DNA of 64,000 bases from Phascolarctos cinereus (Eukaryota > Chordata > Mammalia > Diprotodontia > Phascolarctidae): assembly GCF_002099425.1 (NCBI RefSeq), contig NW_018344331.1:960320-1024319 (forward strand), read 5' to 3'. Each line of letters begins with the position of its first letter. Within the stretch, counting starts at the first letter, position 1. Shown here in pieces: positions 10,672-22,089 of this stretch. The notes beneath the pieces were generated by a model. That model worked only from the letters and a program-made list of their open reading frames with translations, ran no database searches and was not told the origin of the DNA. The position numbers and the translations under genes were made by a program.

Positions 10672-13600
10672 CTGGAAAAAGAAAGAATAGAAAATCCAAG
10701 TCCATAAAGTCTTTGAGGCAAGATAGTGGAGTTATCAAGTAGAATAAAAATAAAGTGGTGGAATATCTGGATTTCCTCCCTGAATTTAGCACCACTGTGC
10801 TCAGGACACCTCTCCTAACTTGATATCTCAAGTTGTGGAACAGATACTATGAGTTCAAGGTTGGCTTCTTGGAGAGAAGGGGCCAGAGCTCAAGTACCCC
10901 ACCTTCATTCTTCTAGTTCTTTCCCTTCTGTCTCAAGATTCAATAAGGGTGTCCTCCAGAATAAAAGGAAAGTAATATAATCCTAGATTTAGAGTTTGAA
11001 TGGATCTTAGAGGCTTAGTTCAGCCCCTTATTTTACAGTTGAGCAAACTGATGCCTGTCAGGATAAAATGACTTTCCAGGAGTAACACAGACAGTAAGTG
11101 GCAGTATTTGGATTCAAACTCATGTCCTTGGATTCCAAGTTCAGCATTTTTTCCACTGTACAATACCGATTTTTTGGGATAAAACAAAATCCAGTTGGGC
11201 CATTTTCCATGTCAGACCATAAGGGAAAGGTTGAGACAAACCTGAAATGATACTGAGAGATCATCTGAACATACCTCTTCATTTCACTGATTAAGGAAAG
11301 AGAACAAGAGAGGTGAAGTGACCTTCCCTTCTACTTCAAGGCTAGTAAATGATCAAACTGAAACTTCAAAAATAATATGGCAGCTAGATGGTACAGTGGA
11401 CAGAGACTTGAGTTCAAATCCTGCCTCTGGCATCTACTAGATGTGTGACCCTGGGCAAGTCATTTGTCTGTCTCAATTTCCTCATATGTAAAATGGGAAA
11501 AACAATATCATCTACCTCCCAGAGTGGTTGTGAGGAAAAAATGAGGTATTTGTAAAGTACTTTGCAAGCTTTAAAGTGCTATGTAAATACTAGCTATTGT
11601 TAATAACTGATATTTTCTATTTCTCCTTTTGGTAATAATACGGCACATGAAGGTAAAATGAGATAACATTTGTAAACTGCTAATAAATGCTAGATATTGG
11701 GAAGAACATTGGGACTAAGATCAGGAGTATTGAATTTTAATCAGTCATTAAGTTTCGTATGTGTGTCTTGCTCCCTAAATAAATAATAAACTCATTAAGA
11801 GCTGATGAATGCCAGGGTCAATGTTCGGGAGAGTATCTCAAATAGAAAAGGAAACATGAGGGGTATTGGTACAAAGAGACATGGTAGCCTCTGGTCCTTA
11901 AGGGAGAAACTGATCTATTCCTAGGTTTTATACTGTCAACTTCCTATGCATGTTTCAGGGATAGCAACAGTGTGTGTTTAAAGCCAGGGCTGGGGGGGGG
12001 GTGCAGGATGCTATAACTATTACTTGTTCCTGGTTATAATAAAGGTAGAGTACTAGGCCTCCTACTCCAGTGTTCAGAAATGTGATGGAGCAGTCCAAGA
12101 CATTGAATTCTAAGCTAGGATCTGAACTCAGGGCTTCTGTATTCAGTAATTTAACAAGCATTAAGTGCCTGTTCTATGCAAGGCAATGTGGGATATGAAG
12201 GTGAAAACAACACTGTCCCTGCTTCCAAGATTATAACTGCTCTTCCCCAAAGGGCGTCATATTACCTTACTGCTTTGGGACTAGAGAAACTGGGGGAGGG
12301 TCCTAAACTGGCAAGGACACACAGAGAAGGGAATGCCTCTGAGGACAAAGGTTTTGAAAGGAGCACTAGGGAGGCCTGAAGTAAAAGGAAAGAGAGGGAA
12401 AATAGCTGCTGAGTTAGGAGATTCTTCTCCTCCCCCCTTGCTGTGAATGAAGGATTCCATTCAGGTAGGAATCATCACCAATGTGATGTCCCTGATAGCT
12501 AAGGGATCTACGCTAACCTGTCTAACCTTGAGTCTAAGATCCTGTTGAAGATAATGTTGCTGTCTTTATGTTTCCAACCACAATCCCAAGAATTTTTTCT
12601 GGAACTGGATCAACTTCAATATTTTGAGCATTCAACATTCGAATCTATAGTTATACTGGGGCCAATTAAATTGCTCTAATAGGATACTGTGAAAAAAGCA
12701 TTGGTTTGGAAGTTAGAGCACCAGAGTTTGACACTACCTATGTGACCTTATCTAAGTCACTTAAGTTCCCTGGGCACCACTTTCCACATCTGTGAAATGA
12801 ATGGGTGGGAGTAGATGGTTCCTGAGGTCCTCCTAGCTGTAGGGCTATGATCCTTAGGGATGCATTCTCTAATGACTGCTCCCTGTAGTTCTATACCCCT
12901 GGTGATAGGACATATCAGGACATTTGATTTTTATGATTTTTGATAGCCGCAACATAAAGAGAATAATCAGAGTGGTAGAAACCATGAGGTACAAGAAGAC
13001 TGGGTATAGCTCATGCCATGTTCAATGTCTTAAAAGAGAAGGTACAAAGAAGCAAGGTCACTGGGAGCAATCTGAACCATGCACAAAAAAAAAGTATTTT
13101 TTGTCTTGATCAGTTTAACTAGAGGGAATTGACCACTGAAACAACTATTCTCCTTACAATCTCAGAGCAGGAGTATTTCCTTTGGCTGAGGCTTGGCCAG
13201 TGACAGAGCTCAAGGGCTCTGCTCCTATAGGTACCAGGTTGGTACCAAGGTCAATAATTATTACATGTTATTATATATTATATTAATATATTAATAACAT
13301 ATTAATGTATTATAAACAAATAATATATAATATATGTGCCTAGATATATATGATATGCAATATATATAACATTATGTAATATGTTAATAATGTTACATAT
13401 AATATATTACAGATAATATATAATTCAAATCCCTGCAGGAATGTATGATCTCAGGCTTCTGGAAAAACAATCAGAAATTTACCTGCACAGAGCTCACTGG
13501 CAAGAACAGTATGGGAGCTGTTGCTGACAGGGTTCATGGCAGTACAGGTGTACTGGTCATGGTCACCAGGTTTCCAAATGATGTTGAGGATGGGTCCTCC

Positions 13601-16600
13601 ACTGGATGCATTAGCCCCTTGTCCCACAGGAGTCCAGTTGTATGTTACATTCTCTCTTACTTGTTCCACAGAACATGTCACATTGACAAGACAGGCACCA
13701 TTATCATTGATCCTAGGACCCAATGTAATTTTTGGCTCTGTCAATCGCTCTGCATGAAGGGTAAAATATAATATTCAATGAGATGTTTTGATTGTGCTCC
13801 CCCCCCCATCAAGATGGTCAATGATTTCCTTAAGTATCAGAACTCCGGGTTTCAGAGTTCTGCCCTGGAGTACTACAGAGGAGAGGAAATGGGTGACTCT
13901 GGACAGTTACCATCCAGTTCCAGTTGCTAACATTACCCAAGTCTGCACATCCAGAGCTACAAAGGGGTAGAGTTTTCAGGCAGGAAACACCTCCTTCTAG
14001 ACAAACAGAAGTGTGTGAGGCATGTAACAGGTACTGGGTTCTCAGGTCCCATCAGTGAGAGGCTGGGGACTGCCATTACATTTGTGGGACAGAGAGTGAC
14101 ACAGCCCAAGGGAGTCATCTTTTCCTTCAACCATTCTGGGAAACTACTTCACCTGTTCTGTGTTGCTGTTGATCAGAAAAGGATGGGAGGAGGAGGAAGA
14201 CAGTTATTCAGATAGTGGCACCCTGCTCTAAGGACAAGGTAAAGAATACTACTTCCTCCTTATATGCTTAAGATGTCCCATCATACGAGAAATCAATTAT
14301 CCTTAACTATATACATAGGGAATTGCAGTATGTTAGAGATGAAAGGAACCTGAAGGCTATCTAGTCCAACATCTCATCCAATTCAAAGTATCCCTTTGCA
14401 ACATTTCTGGCAGTTGTCCATCTGGCCTCTATTTGAACACATTAAAACGCAGAGAGCCCATGACCTCACAGAGCAGTCCATTCCAATTTGGAACAGCTCT
14501 AATTGTTAGAAAGTTCTTCTTTAGAATAAATCTTTGTAACTTATAGGATCATAGACTTAGAGAAGGAATCTTAGAGGGTCTAGACTCATCTCCTCATTTG
14601 ACATATAGGAAACTGAGGCCCCAAAAAGTGAAGTGATTTGCCCAAAGTCACACAAATGTTAAGGGGCAGAATCAGCATTTGTGAAAGAGTCAGACTATAA
14701 AGTAACCCCCCAAGAGTTCCCTGACAATTCCCCCAGGATGTGTGGGAACAGTGCATATTTCTGTTTAAAGTAGAGCACACATCTTGGGTGGGCCTGCCTT
14801 TGCCTTGATCCATAGGCCTCTACCTTCATCTGTCTTCTGCCCTTGACCTGATTTTCTAATTTCTAATGGACCCAGTTTCACTTGGTGATTTTTCTCTCCA
14901 TTTTTTTCTCTTTTAAAATATTTTATTAATAATTTAGCACTGAACATCATTATAACCAACTAAACCTGTTTGATAACTATTTACAAAGAAATTATTTTTT
15001 GTGGTTGGTTTATCATGACATTTTTTCTGTCAGTTCCTTTAAGTCTTCATCAAGACTCTTCATCCATTCATTCTCATTCACTTTTTCCTTTATTTGATGA
15101 TAGTGTATACTCTATTCTCCCAGTTCACTGAATAAAGTTCTTTCCAGATTTCTTAATATATATCTCATATTTGACATTGATAATTTGATAGTTTTTTTAT
15201 TATATGAATATCCCTTCATTTATTCTACCATTTCCCACCAATAGGTAGCCATTTAGGTTGTTTCCAGGTTTTCATGATTACATGCAATATGTAAATATTT
15301 TAAAAGTGCTGTTGTTGCTTTTGATTACACACACACACACAAGCACTTGTGATTTATGTCCCTAAAAACAGTGAAATTATTAAATCAAAAGGTACAACTT
15401 CTCTTGTCATTTTTACAGTGGAATCCCAGATTAATATCTAAAAAGATTGTGTGCGTTCATCATTCTGCTGTGAGTATCTGCTCTTCTACAACCTCTATTT
15501 TTGTCAGTTTGGTCAGTGAGGGATAGTATAGCAAAAGGGTCTAAATTTGCATCTCTTGCGTCCCATCTCCGTATTCTCCAGTGATCTCCATTGCCAGATT
15601 GTCTTGGCCAAAAGTATCCTTGTGTGATAGCCTCAAATTCAACAAAACAGAACTCATTATCTTCCCCACCCAGGCCCAAACTTCTTTTGAATTTCCTGAT
15701 AACTTTTGAGGACACCATAATCTTTCTCATCCCTGGGGGTCATTACCTTGTCATCTTCAACTACTCATGACCAAATCTTGTTCTGTCTCTGTAATATTCC
15801 ATATATGCATGTATGTGTGTATGTGTTTGTGTATGTAAACACACACATATATACATACATGTGTCCCTTCCTATAAACCTTGTTGCCTTGTATATCTTGT
15901 CTGCTTAGAACTAATGTGGCTTGATCAATCTATCTATATTAGCTTTCTATCCCTGTACATTCCTCTAGAACTTAAATCCTGTCACTCTTGAATTATAGAA
16001 ATGTCTACTTCTGTCCTGTCTATCCCAATTTACTTCTTAGATTGCACCCTCCTCCCAGATTTATCCTATTGTTATTGATGTCCCAGTATGGCACTAATCT
16101 TTTATAAACACATCTTTTGTCATGCCACTTTGGGGCTCAGTTATCTATAATAGCTCCATATTGTATCAAGTCTCAAATCCCCTGCTTATCTTCAAGGCTC
16201 ACTCTCCAACCTTCCCACTATTCTCCAAAACCCATATTCCAGTAAAGCTGATGCCTTCGCTGTCCCAAAAATATGCAAAGCACATCTCACTTAATCTGAC
16301 CTGAGTTTTCTCCATGTTTCTACTCTTATCTTTAGTGTCCCTTCTTTAATCTTTTCACTTGACTAAACTCATCTGGTATTTCCTCTTAGTCTAGCTGAAG
16401 TCTCAACCCTCCCTCTTATTCTTTCCTCATCTCTACTTAACTTACCATACACATCCAGCCTGATGTGCTCTGAGAAGTCCTTTCCTGTCTTCAGCAAGGA
16501 AGTCTGGAGTTTATAGGTACTACTGTCCTCCTTCTGAAGCTGTTGGATATGTAAAGTGATATTATCAGCTCCAAGATGGATCCGTGTTTTCAAATTGGTT

Positions 16601-18978
16601 TCGAATACTTTATTTTTTTTCCCTTTGGTCCATGTCAAGATCTTCTGGGTCTCATTGTAAAACCAAGAGACTTCTGAATAGGGCTCATGAGACAATTCAG
16701 GGTTCTTGAGATTTATAGATTCACCAATAGCACCCACCACATTTCTTGCTGAGTGAACTGCCAACCAGAGTCAGAGCAAGAACTTTGTTAGTGATAGGAC
16801 AATAAAAATCATAGTCAAGGGAGTATTTTGGTGGAGATGTGATTGCAGGGCTCTCTCATACTATCAAGCATAATAATGGATGACATTTGCATAATGTTTT
16901 AAGGTTTGCCAAGTACTACATATTATCTCTTAAGAACTCAAAACAAATCTACAAGATGAGAACTACAGGTATTTTAATACCCATTTTAGAGATAAGGAAA
17001 CTAAGGCTTATAGAAATTAAAAGTGACCTGAGCACAGAAACCTGGCTAGTATCCTAGGTAGTATTCAAAACTGACTGCCAGGATCCTGTGAACTATAACA
17101 CAGGTAGAGCTGAGAATGGGGAATGGCTAAGACGATGTTGTTTAGAACATAGCTATGACTGACCTTATATGAATCATCAACACCCATCCCCTTGGTGATG
17201 TACATCAGATGTCAAAAGGCTTGCAAAACAGCCTTCTTTACAAAACTTTTCTTGGAAAGATACATAGTCCAGAAGAATAGAAATACATACATGCTATTAA
17301 AATTACCCAGGTAATTCCTTAAAACTATGCTTGAAGATATGTCACCTGTATCTCATTCTCTCTCTCCTTTCAACACATCATAAGGACCTCTTCTAGTCAC
17401 AGTATAAGGATCAGTTTAGGAATACAAGGTCAAAGATGTAGGTTCTCCTTGCTTTTACATGATACTCAAAGCTGGAAAGACGTTGATGATCTCATTAGAG
17501 TTACTGGGAGCAACTGATGCATTATTGTACCCACAACCCAGTTGTTTTGCCTCCCTGATTATGGTCATGTATATGGATATTGTGGCAAACGTGAACTTTG
17601 TCATAGGCTCCAGTTGCCAGAAAATTCAATGTTTAAGTGAAGTGATTAAATGAAGTTTAGTGGCAAAGCTAAAAAAAAAAAAATGCAGTTCTACTATAGG
17701 TTAAGAAACACTGATGCCAAGTTCTGGCTTTATTTTGAGTCTCAGAATACTTTTATATACTAAAATAAAGGGACAATGAGTCACCTTCTGTCCTTGAGCC
17801 ATACTTTCTTCATCTGTAAAATGGGGATAATGATCTTTATGTTCTTCCCATCCGAAGCGATCACTTGCATTTGTAACTAGTGACTCTTGGCTAAAGGGTA
17901 AGGAGATGCCTATAGACTTTACTTGGTCTATCAAGAGATATATATCTTCTTCATGCACATACCCACTGATTGTAATAAATTTCTGCTGATACATATGAGT
18001 AAGATTCTATATACCAGTGCCGAAAGAAGTGAAAAATTGATCACAGAATCATTGACAAAAATTTCTGTGATGTCATAGAAAATATTAGAAGTGACTGAAA
18101 ATTCGAGAAAAATAACAGAAAAAGAGATATTTCAGGACTTAGACTTATAAGCTTGATGTTGATATTCAGCAAAATTCCAAGATATATTACCCAAAAAAGA
18201 GGTGATTCTTAGAAGTTAGCACAAAGTCACCAACAAATTATAACAATTTTATAACAATTTTAAATTAATGATTATCATTCTTATAGATTATGAAAATATA
18301 ACTGGATTTCATCAAGATATTTAAATAAGTTTTTAATGATTATCTTGGAATAAGTTGAAATGATGTAGACTGAATAACAATCAAGTTAGATGGATTTCCA
18401 ACTGACTGAATAGTCACACTCAGAGACTGTTGATCGATGGTTTAATGTGAACCCGAAAGAGTCCATGTTGATGTACCTTACAGGCCTATGTATAGCAATC
18501 TATTTAACACTTCTATCAGAAACTTGGATGAAGATATAAAAGGGATATTTGTAAAGATCACAAATGACCCTAAGCTGTGAGGGATAGCAAAGAAGTCTTT
18601 GACTAGATGTCCTCTAAGATCCGTGTCATTTTTAAAATTTTATGATTCTCTGATTGATGGAATAAAGGATTAAAAATCCAACCTAACTCTGATTAATACA
18701 ATAATCTAAAATTATTCCAAAGGACTCATGAAAAAAAAATGCTATCCACCTCCAGAGAGAGAAGTGTGGAACTCTGTGTGCAAATTGTAGTATAATGCTC
18801 TCATTTTCTTTATTTTTCTTGCTTTTTTGCAACATAGCTAATATGGACATATATTTTCCATGATTTGACATGGATAATTGATATAATATTGCTTGCTTTC
18901 TCAATGGGTGGGAGAAAGGTAGAAGGGAGATGGAGAATTTAAAGCTCAAAATTTTAAAAAAGAATGTCTAAAATAAAT

Positions 18979-19064
<86 letters not shown>

Positions 19065-20571
19065 TTTGTGCTAAAACAAAGCAAAAACTCTCCTACACAC
19101 ACTCTATATTTCAGTCGAATTAGCTTTTTAGCTATTGTTCATTACATGGAATATTCCATCTCTTCTTCCCATGCAGTTGTCGAGCTGTTTTACATTTGGA
19201 ATGCATTCTCTTCTCATCTCATCTTCTTCAAATCTCTAATTTCCTTAAAAGCGTAGTGAAACTGCTTCCTCCTACAGAAGACCTTTCTTGACCACTGTCT
19301 CCCCTCTTCTCAGCCATTAGTGCCTCCCATTCCCAAAATTATCCTATATTTACTTTGTGTACTTTTTAAATATACTTATATATGACTATTGTTTACCTCA
19401 GTTGATTGTACACTCCTTGAGGTCAGAGACTATATCATTTTTGCCTTTGTATTCCCATCACCTAACATGGTTCCTGGTACATAGCAGGTACTTTTAATAA
19501 ACTTGTGTTGATTCATTAAAATTGAATCCTACCCATGAGGTAGGCTAAATGGGTTTAATTACCCCCAATGTTACTGAAGAGAAAATTAATAGTAAGAAAG
19601 GCTAAATTATTTCAGAGCCAAGACTCCTAGAATCACAGACTGCTATAACTGAAAGTCATTTAGAAATTATGTAGTCCAAAACTGATTTTACAGAAACCTG
19701 GAGAAATGACTTTCTCAAGAATCTAGATCTCCTTGCCTGCATGTCCAATGCTCAAGAAAATGATTCATACCCATACAAAGTTGCTGATGAAAGACAGAGG
19801 ATGCTAGAATAAATAGAGTGAATGAATCTAGCTGAACGGTGAATAATTCCTAAAGGCTGTGACAGTAGTAAGTGTAACAGACCTTTGGCCTTGACAGGGG
19901 ACCTAAATTAACACCTCCCATGATCTTTAGCATTTTATACCTCCAGGTAGTCAGTTTAAGCCTAGCCCAAAGTACTATTACAGGAAGAAAAATGGCAAAT
20001 CTGACATCCTGTACAAGAAAAATCAGCAGAGCTAGAGGACAGATTGTGGTGTGATTGAAAGGCAGTTGGGAAGGGAGAGTAAAGATGAATAGAATCCTAA
20101 GATTAGATCTATAAATTCACAGCATCCAGCCAGGCAGTTTTCCTGACTTGGACCTTTGCAGAATACATCTAAAGGAGCTGGCCTGAGAAAGGGAAGATAT
20201 GAGGGACTTAAGCATACACTTCATGGCTGACTTCCTGTTCTTTCACTGGCTTTGTCAACATCCTTCCGTGACCCCACCGACACCCACCTTGACTCCGTTT
20301 GCCCATATCTCTCTTTTGGCTGCCCTTTGTTGGAAAGCAGAGTTAGACTCATATGAAATAAGCACATACCTTCCAACTCTTGACAGCTGAGGCTGACACA
20401 GTCCTATGAAGGGACCAGACATTACCCTCACTGATGAGTTTTCACCCCCATCTTCTCTCTACCTCTAACCTTAGAACCTCACAGCAAAGAGATAGAGGAG
20501 AATGAATATAAAGTACCTTGAGAAGAGATCATGAGTATTAGCAGACACTGCTTCCACCTGCTAAAGGACAT
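10583..20571 (-). CDS. CD48: CD48, GPI-anchored SLAM-family receptor (four coding exons)
   Basis: CD48 is a leukocyte surface protein of the SLAM family and, in mammals, the ligand of CD2 and CD244. Four minus-strand exons with GT/AG borders and phase-1 introns join into one open frame of 240 residues: 20517-20571, 16446-16757, 13483-13749 and 10583-10671. Residues 1-18 form the signal peptide. Residues 19-122 form a V domain without cysteines, as usual in this family, with WFY at 50 and KEDSSTY at 94-100. Residues 123-211 form a C2 domain with four cysteines (142, 148, 191, 210), the SLAM two-disulfide pattern. Residues 220-236 are hydrophobic, followed by KWTQ and the stop, fitting a GPI signal and leaving no cytoplasmic ITSM tail. 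About six N-glycosylation sequons are visible. The V domain (QKI, FE, KEDSSTY), tail and length fit CD48; the C2 domain reads closer to CD84/LY9. A short transmembrane anchor is the alternative. UTRs and promoter are not resolved. Confidence 0.87.
10978..11170 (-). repeat. MIR/THER-like SINE
   Basis: The complement of the SINE: 'ttattttacagttgagcaaa', then the core and head near 11150-11168. It lies in CD48 intron 3. Confidence 0.6.
11378..11605 (+). repeat. Full-length MIR-like SINE
   Basis: Head, core ('gtgtgaccctgggcaagtca'), 'gtaaaatggg' block and 'aaagtgctatgtaaatacta' tail are all present. It lies in CD48 intron 3. A further tail-like piece follows at 11640-11700. Confidence 0.75.
12140..12235 (-). 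repeat. L2 LINE 3' end, antisense
   Basis: A decayed complement of the L2 3' terminus ('aacaagcattaagtgcctgt', 'ctatgcaaggcaatgt'). Confidence 0.5.
12690..12855 (+). repeat. MIR-like SINE, old
   Basis: Weak head, 'tgtgaccttatctaagtcac' core and 'catctgtgaaatgaatgggt' block. It lies in CD48 intron 3. Confidence 0.55.
12860..13250. other. CD48 intron 3, no element recognised
   Basis: About 390 bases of intron sequence with no exon, repeat family or reading frame that I can identify. Confidence 0.4.
13255..13430. repeat. AT-rich low-complexity tract
   Basis: About 175 bases of TATTA/ATATAA-rich sequence. It ends roughly 50 bases beyond the donor site of CD48 exon 3, inside intron 3. Confidence 0.9.
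13483..13749 (-). CDS. CD48: CD48 exon 3, Ig C2 domain
   Basis: The acceptor ttttacccttcatgcag is followed by codons for ERLTEPKITL (the first residue is shared with exon 2). The domain contains NVTCSVEQ, ENVTYNWTP, YTCTAMNPVSNSS and ELCA, and ends at a gtaaat donor. The exon is 267 bases, phase 1 on both sides. Human CD84 and LY9 have close equivalents (KPKIT, LTCSVE, VTYNWSP, CTAQNPVSN), so this domain is unmistakably SLAM-type. Four cysteines make the two conserved disulfides. Four N-glycosylation sequons are visible (NVT twice, NAS, NSS). Confidence 0.88.
14320..14530 (-). repeat. CR1/L3 LINE, 3' terminal fragment
   Basis: On the plus strand this is the antisense CR1/L3 end, including 'gagcagtccattccaatttg' and 'agctctaattgttagaaagt', the same family as at 890-1220 and 47060-47830. 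It lies in CD48 intron 2. Confidence 0.6.
14537..14690 (-). repeat. MIR/THER-like SINE
   Basis: The complement of a MIR-type element: 'cataggaaactgaggcccca' and 'agtgatttgcccaaagtcac'. CD48 intron 2. Confidence 0.65.
15600..16370 (+). repeat. L2 LINE, ORF2 3' part
   Basis: 'aaaacagaactcattatctt' is the L2 KTELIIF block, followed by the L2 'ggtcattaccttgtcatctt' region and further decayed ORF2 sequence up to about 70 bases from CD48 exon 2. Antisense to CD48, in intron 2. Confidence 0.6.
16446..16757 (-). CDS. CD48: CD48 exon 2, Ig V domain
   Basis: The acceptor gactctggttggcag opens the exon and the donor tatg|gtaagt closes it: 312 bases, 104 codons, phase 1 at both ends. The domain reads VHSARNVVGAIGESINL, EVSWFYNETQKILTW, KVFETNLKTRIHLG, DNITLHIQQLQKEDSSTY and EHIRLDVY. 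Human CD48 has the matching LTWFYTFDQKIVEW, KYFESKFKGRVRL and VQKEDNSTY. There are no cysteines, as expected for a SLAM V domain, whose front sheet binds the partner receptor. Two N-glycosylation sequons (NET, NIT) are present. Confidence 0.9.
16875..17090 (-). repeat. Full-length MIR-like SINE
   Basis: The complement of a nearly complete copy, from the tail 'cataatgttttaaggtttgc' through 'cattttagagataaggaaac' to the degraded head. CD48 intron 1. Confidence 0.7.
17100..17940. other. CD48 intron 1, mostly unassigned
   Basis: Intron sequence without a recognised exon or family, except for a short MIR-like core at about 17795-17850 ('cttcatctgtaaaatgggga'). Confidence 0.4.
17950..18650 (+). 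repeat. CR1/L3 LINE, reverse-transcriptase region
   Basis: Ends with 'cttggatgaagatataaaag' and 'atgaccctaagctgtgaggg', the CR1 NDLDEGI and DDTKLGG blocks in decayed form. The upstream part is assigned by position only. CD48 intron 1. Confidence 0.5.
18690..18980 (+). repeat. L1 LINE 3' UTR
   Basis: 'ccaaaggactcatgaaaaaa', 'tatccacctccagagagaga' and 'tctcaatgggtgggagaaag' are the marsupial L1 3' UTR. It is 5'-truncated and runs into a microsatellite at its 3' end. Confidence 0.75.
18981..19063. repeat. (CA)n(TA)n(CA)n microsatellite
   Basis: Three successive dinucleotide blocks directly at the 3' end of the L1 3' UTR, probably grown from its tail. Confidence 0.95.
19070..19525 (+). repeat. 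L2 LINE 3' end
   Basis: The sequence leads into 'cactccttgaggtcagagac' and 'cctggtacatagcaggtact', the standard L2 3' terminus. Confidence 0.75.
19620..19760 (-). repeat. MIR/THER-like SINE
   Basis: A decayed complement of a MIR-type SINE in CD48 intron 1 ('gattttacagaaacctggag'). Confidence 0.45.
19765..20515. other. CD48 intron 1, exon-1-proximal part
   Basis: No repeat family or further exon recognised next to the exon 1 donor. This stretch may retain conserved intronic regulatory sequence, but I see no specific site. Confidence 0.35.
20517..20571 (-). CDS. CD48: CD48 exon 1, signal peptide
   Basis: The ATG at 20571-20569 has A at -3. The exon encodes MSFSRWKQCLLILMISSQ plus one base and ends at a gtactt donor. 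Human CD48 begins MCSRGWDSCLALELLLL and ends its leader in SIQG, so the S-R-W...C...L pattern and the Q before the phase-1 junction agree. The hydrophobic core is CLLILMI. The exon was found by searching the minus strand for a short leader ending in a phase-1 donor, so its pairing with exon 2 is inferred from phase, spacing and similarity. Confidence 0.75.
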
Positions 20572-20999
20572 GCTGTTTTTTTGGGATCCACAGCCAAGGA
20601 TCAGGTTGAGAACTTCCATAGTCTGGTGCTTATTCAACCCACTAGAACAGGAAAGACGCTAGCCTCTTACATCTTCTCTTCCTCTTCTATGAGATCACAT
20701 CCTTTCTGTAATGAGCCTGAAATCAAGAGGTAGAAATGGGGAACTTGGGGTGTTTGTAAAATATTCATCTTAAATTATTTTTTTCAACTTCCTGACTTTC
20801 TCTGGGCAAATGAGTTAGCAAAAATGACTAAGCATATGACTGGTCTAGTACTGAGACAGATATCCCTCAGTATTGTACCCTGGCTTGAAAGGGAAACCAA
20901 TCCTCCAGAGAAGGACTGAGAGAGGAGCTAGAAAGCCCCAAAGAAAGGAGTACCTCAGCCTGTAAAAAAGTGTGGATGAGTAAGAGTCAGTTGCTGGTC

Positions 21000-21180
21000 A
21001 TAGGTTGCATGAGGCTAGCAAAACCTTTCCATGCCTTCAGAACCAGATTAAAATGTAATTGGAAAATGTTTTACAAAACTAATGACATAGACACCACATA
21101 ATGTAAATTTGTAGTTTTCTAAATCAGTGTACTGTTGACAGATATACATTTCTATTTGAGTTTGACACCACTATTCCAAA
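21000..21180. repeat. Unnamed old interspersed repeat, copy 1
   Basis: It shares 'agattaaaatgtaatt' with 44490-44510 and 'tctatttgagtttgacacca' with 44610-44630, in the same order and spacing. I do not know the family name. It lies about 0.45 kb upstream of the CD48 start codon. Confidence 0.55.
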
Positions 21181-21286
21181 CAACCTTCTCTGCCTCCTGG
21201 CTTCCCTGTTTTCTTCAAGTCTGAGCTAAAATTCTAGCTTCTGCAAAAAAACTTTTCCTCATCCCCCTTAATTACTGCCTTCCCTT
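21181..21286 (+). repeat. L2 LINE 3' region, left part split by an LTR
   Basis: The 'cttctgcaaaaaaacttttc' and 'ttaattactgccttcccttt' blocks are L2. The element resumes at 21621 after the LTR. Confidence 0.6.
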
Positions 21287-21620
21287 TGTTACAATGGAAT
21301 AAAGAAACCAAATTTCATCCAGACAAACAATTTATTTAGCAAGGCATGTGATTGCAAAAAAAAAATTGGGTCCCAGGCTCTTGGTAGCACAGCGAATCCC
21401 AAACCTTATTAAGACACCAGTTTCTTATTAGCAGAAGGGATTGGGAGACACAGAGCTGAGAGGGAGAGGTATAGTCTCGTGGCATTCCTTAAGTTGGGTG
21501 ACAGTGGTGAGAGGGAGTAATCTTGTGATTTCTCAAAAACCAGGTGACCTTTGAGACTTAACTTGGCTAGATGATGGATAAAGGCAAAATGGCATCCTCA
21601 TGCTTTTTAAAAATGTAACA
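21287..21620 (-). mobile_element. Solo LTR of an endogenous retrovirus
   Basis: A 334-base block starts TGTTAC and ends GTAACA on the plus strand, the inverted TG...CA ends of an LTR, and splits an L2 element. On the minus strand an AATAAA signal (complement at 21331-21336) lies about 45 bases before the 3' end, which sets the orientation. Flanking bases resemble each other only weakly. No internal retroviral sequence is present, so it is a solo LTR fossil. It lies about 0.7 kb upstream of the CD48 start codon, in the same orientation. Confidence 0.6.
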
Positions 21621-21810
21621 CCTCTGAGATAATTTCCAAATTATCCTTTATATATCTAGTTTGTAAACAGTAGCTTGCATGTTGTCTCCCCCATTAATTA
21701 GATTGTAAGCTTCTTGAGGGCAGGGACTGTTGTTGCTTTTTGTGTGTCCCCAACGCTTGGCACACAGTAGGCTCCTATTAAATGCTTGGTGGTTTGGTTT
21801 GACTTAAATA
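21621..21810 (+). repeat. L2 LINE 3' end, right part
   Basis: 'gtaagcttcttgagggcagg' and 'cttggcacacagtaggctcc' form the L2 3' terminus and complete the copy split by the LTR. Confidence 0.75.
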
Positions 21811-22089
21811 ATCATTATTGAGTCTGACATGATACGCATTATTCCAAATCCTTAATCCCTCACTGCTGCAAGGAAAGGAGAGGGAGGATGTGCATTTTCA
21901 TATTTCATTTTGTAGAAATAAAATTTTTGATGATTTCTGTTTTTTCACATTACCTACCTATCCTGATATATTTATTGCTCCCTTCAACCTCACTCCATCC
22001 TTTATAATGAAAAAGAAGAAAACTAATGTTAGCAAAACTTACCCACACCTCAAAAAGTATGATGTTGTATGCAGTTTTATACACCTTTA

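Noticed and set aside
13445-13771. Plus-strand frames opposite CD48 exon 3
   Set aside because: Antisense shadows of the C2 exon; the minus strand has the splice sites and the Ig motifs.
20360-20480. Alternative minus-strand leader exon ending at a gtatgt donor near 20370
   Set aside because: The encoded start is not hydrophobic, while the exon at 20517-20571 matches the CD48 leader and phase.
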